Assembly (NCBI RefSeq): GCF_013870525.1
Contig: NZ_JACBXD010000051.1
Location: 1-57,158, forward strand
Reading direction: 5' to 3'
Length of the DNA: 57,158 bases
DNA from: Amycolatopsis pittospori
GTDB lineage: Bacteria; Actinomycetota; Actinomycetes; Mycobacteriales; Pseudonocardiaceae
Shown here one piece after another: positions 56,953 to 57,158 of the stretch. The notes beneath the pieces were generated by a model. It was given only the letters and a program-made list of their open reading frames with translations. It did not search any database and had not been told where the DNA came from. A program made the position numbers and the translations under genes. Numbering within the stretch: position 1 is the stretch's first letter; each line of letters opens with the position of its first letter.

Positions 56953-57158
56953 GTGCCCGACGAGCACCACAACCCGGGGACCGGTCGCCACGGCAACAAG
57001 GACGGAAGCGCCGGTGAACGCGGCCGCAGGGGTCGCCGCCGGTCGATGGACACTCACGGCGGGATCAGCGTTTCCGACGTCGTCGCACGTCATACGGGTG
57101 AACGGCCCGTCTTCGACCCGAGTGCAGACGCACCGGCGCCGCCGCCCCGCCGTCTCCG
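56953..57158 (+). CDS. Start of an unidentified protein with a basic N-terminus, possibly LytR/CpsA/Psr (LCP) type; runs off the window
   Basis: Only the first 68 residues are present. They begin VPDEHHNPGTGRHGNK, have a basic run (RGRRGRRRS) and continue GGISVSDVVARHTGERPV, then a Pro-rich linker. A cationic, Pro-rich cytoplasmic tail followed by a TM helix is usual for actinobacterial LCP proteins, which attach polymers to peptidoglycan, but the diagnostic domain is outside. GAGAGGAG precedes GTG 56953. The 218 bp upstream hold its promoter and nothing else recognisable. Confidence 0.55.
   Translation, partial: MPDEHHNPGTGRHGNKDGSAGERGRRGRRRSMDTHGGISVSDVVARHTGERPVFDPSADAPAPPPRRL

Overview
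The window is about 57 kb of high-GC actinobacterial chromosome. Gene content and style (GTG/TTG starts, several apparently leaderless genes, LGFP cell-wall repeats, an actinobacterial HelD/HelR ATPase, a DUF6328 protein, a probable DasR site at a chitinase) point to the Pseudonocardiaceae, most likely Amycolatopsis or a close relative. That is an inference from gene content, not a database match. I see no insertion sequence, prophage, CRISPR array or replication origin. The stretch reads as stable chromosome with some decayed patches.

Layout. 1-3.4 kb: dnaX (partial), a spermidine-synthase-like protein, the small SRP RNA gene and a threonine dehydratase-like enzyme. 3.4-8.8 kb: an OmpR-type two-component system divergent from a Gly/Met-rich membrane protein, a repeat-filled intergenic region, then a NarL-type two-component system. 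8.8-12.9 kb: a deazaflavin-dependent oxidoreductase and a TetR regulator that share operator palindromes, a second TetR with a small membrane protein, and a 3-hydroxyacyl-CoA dehydrogenase. 12.9-19.3 kb: two tandem secreted sorbosone-dehydrogenase/PKD/LGFP proteins and an L,D-transpeptidase lipoprotein. 19.3-26.7 kb: a Ser/Thr kinase, a DNA N6-methylase-like protein, a PP2C phosphatase, tRNA-Ser(GGA), and a four-gene operon of small helical proteins around an FtsK/EccC-like ATPase.

26.7-39.8 kb: ExeM-type nuclease, BNR-repeat protein, small secreted or stress proteins, tRNA-Ser(CGA), CsbD, TadA and its partner, M20 amidohydrolase, UPF0303 protein, chitinase, DapA-family enzyme, and a desaturase with two micro-proteins. 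39.8-57.2 kb: a diaminopimelate-decarboxylase-like enzyme, Lrp regulator, HelR, Tat-exported phosphoesterase, membrane and exported proteins, a broken hicA with an intact hicB, dusB, exported proteins, epoxide-hydrolase-like enzyme, idi, a GGDEF protein and the start of an unidentified cationic protein that may be LCP-type.

Functionally the region mixes information-processing genes (dnaX, ffs, tadA, dusB, helR, two tRNAs), regulators, and a large exported or cell-envelope set. The most system-like block is 19.3-26.6 kb, where a kinase and methylase (stop and start codons abutting) face a PP2C phosphatase, followed by the FtsK/EccC-like operon. The strongest unexplained sequence signals are three clusters of 21-bp units, a set of long perfect hairpins at gene ends, and an intragenic palindrome (GTCC-N5-GGAC) with an unexpectedly AT-rich centre.
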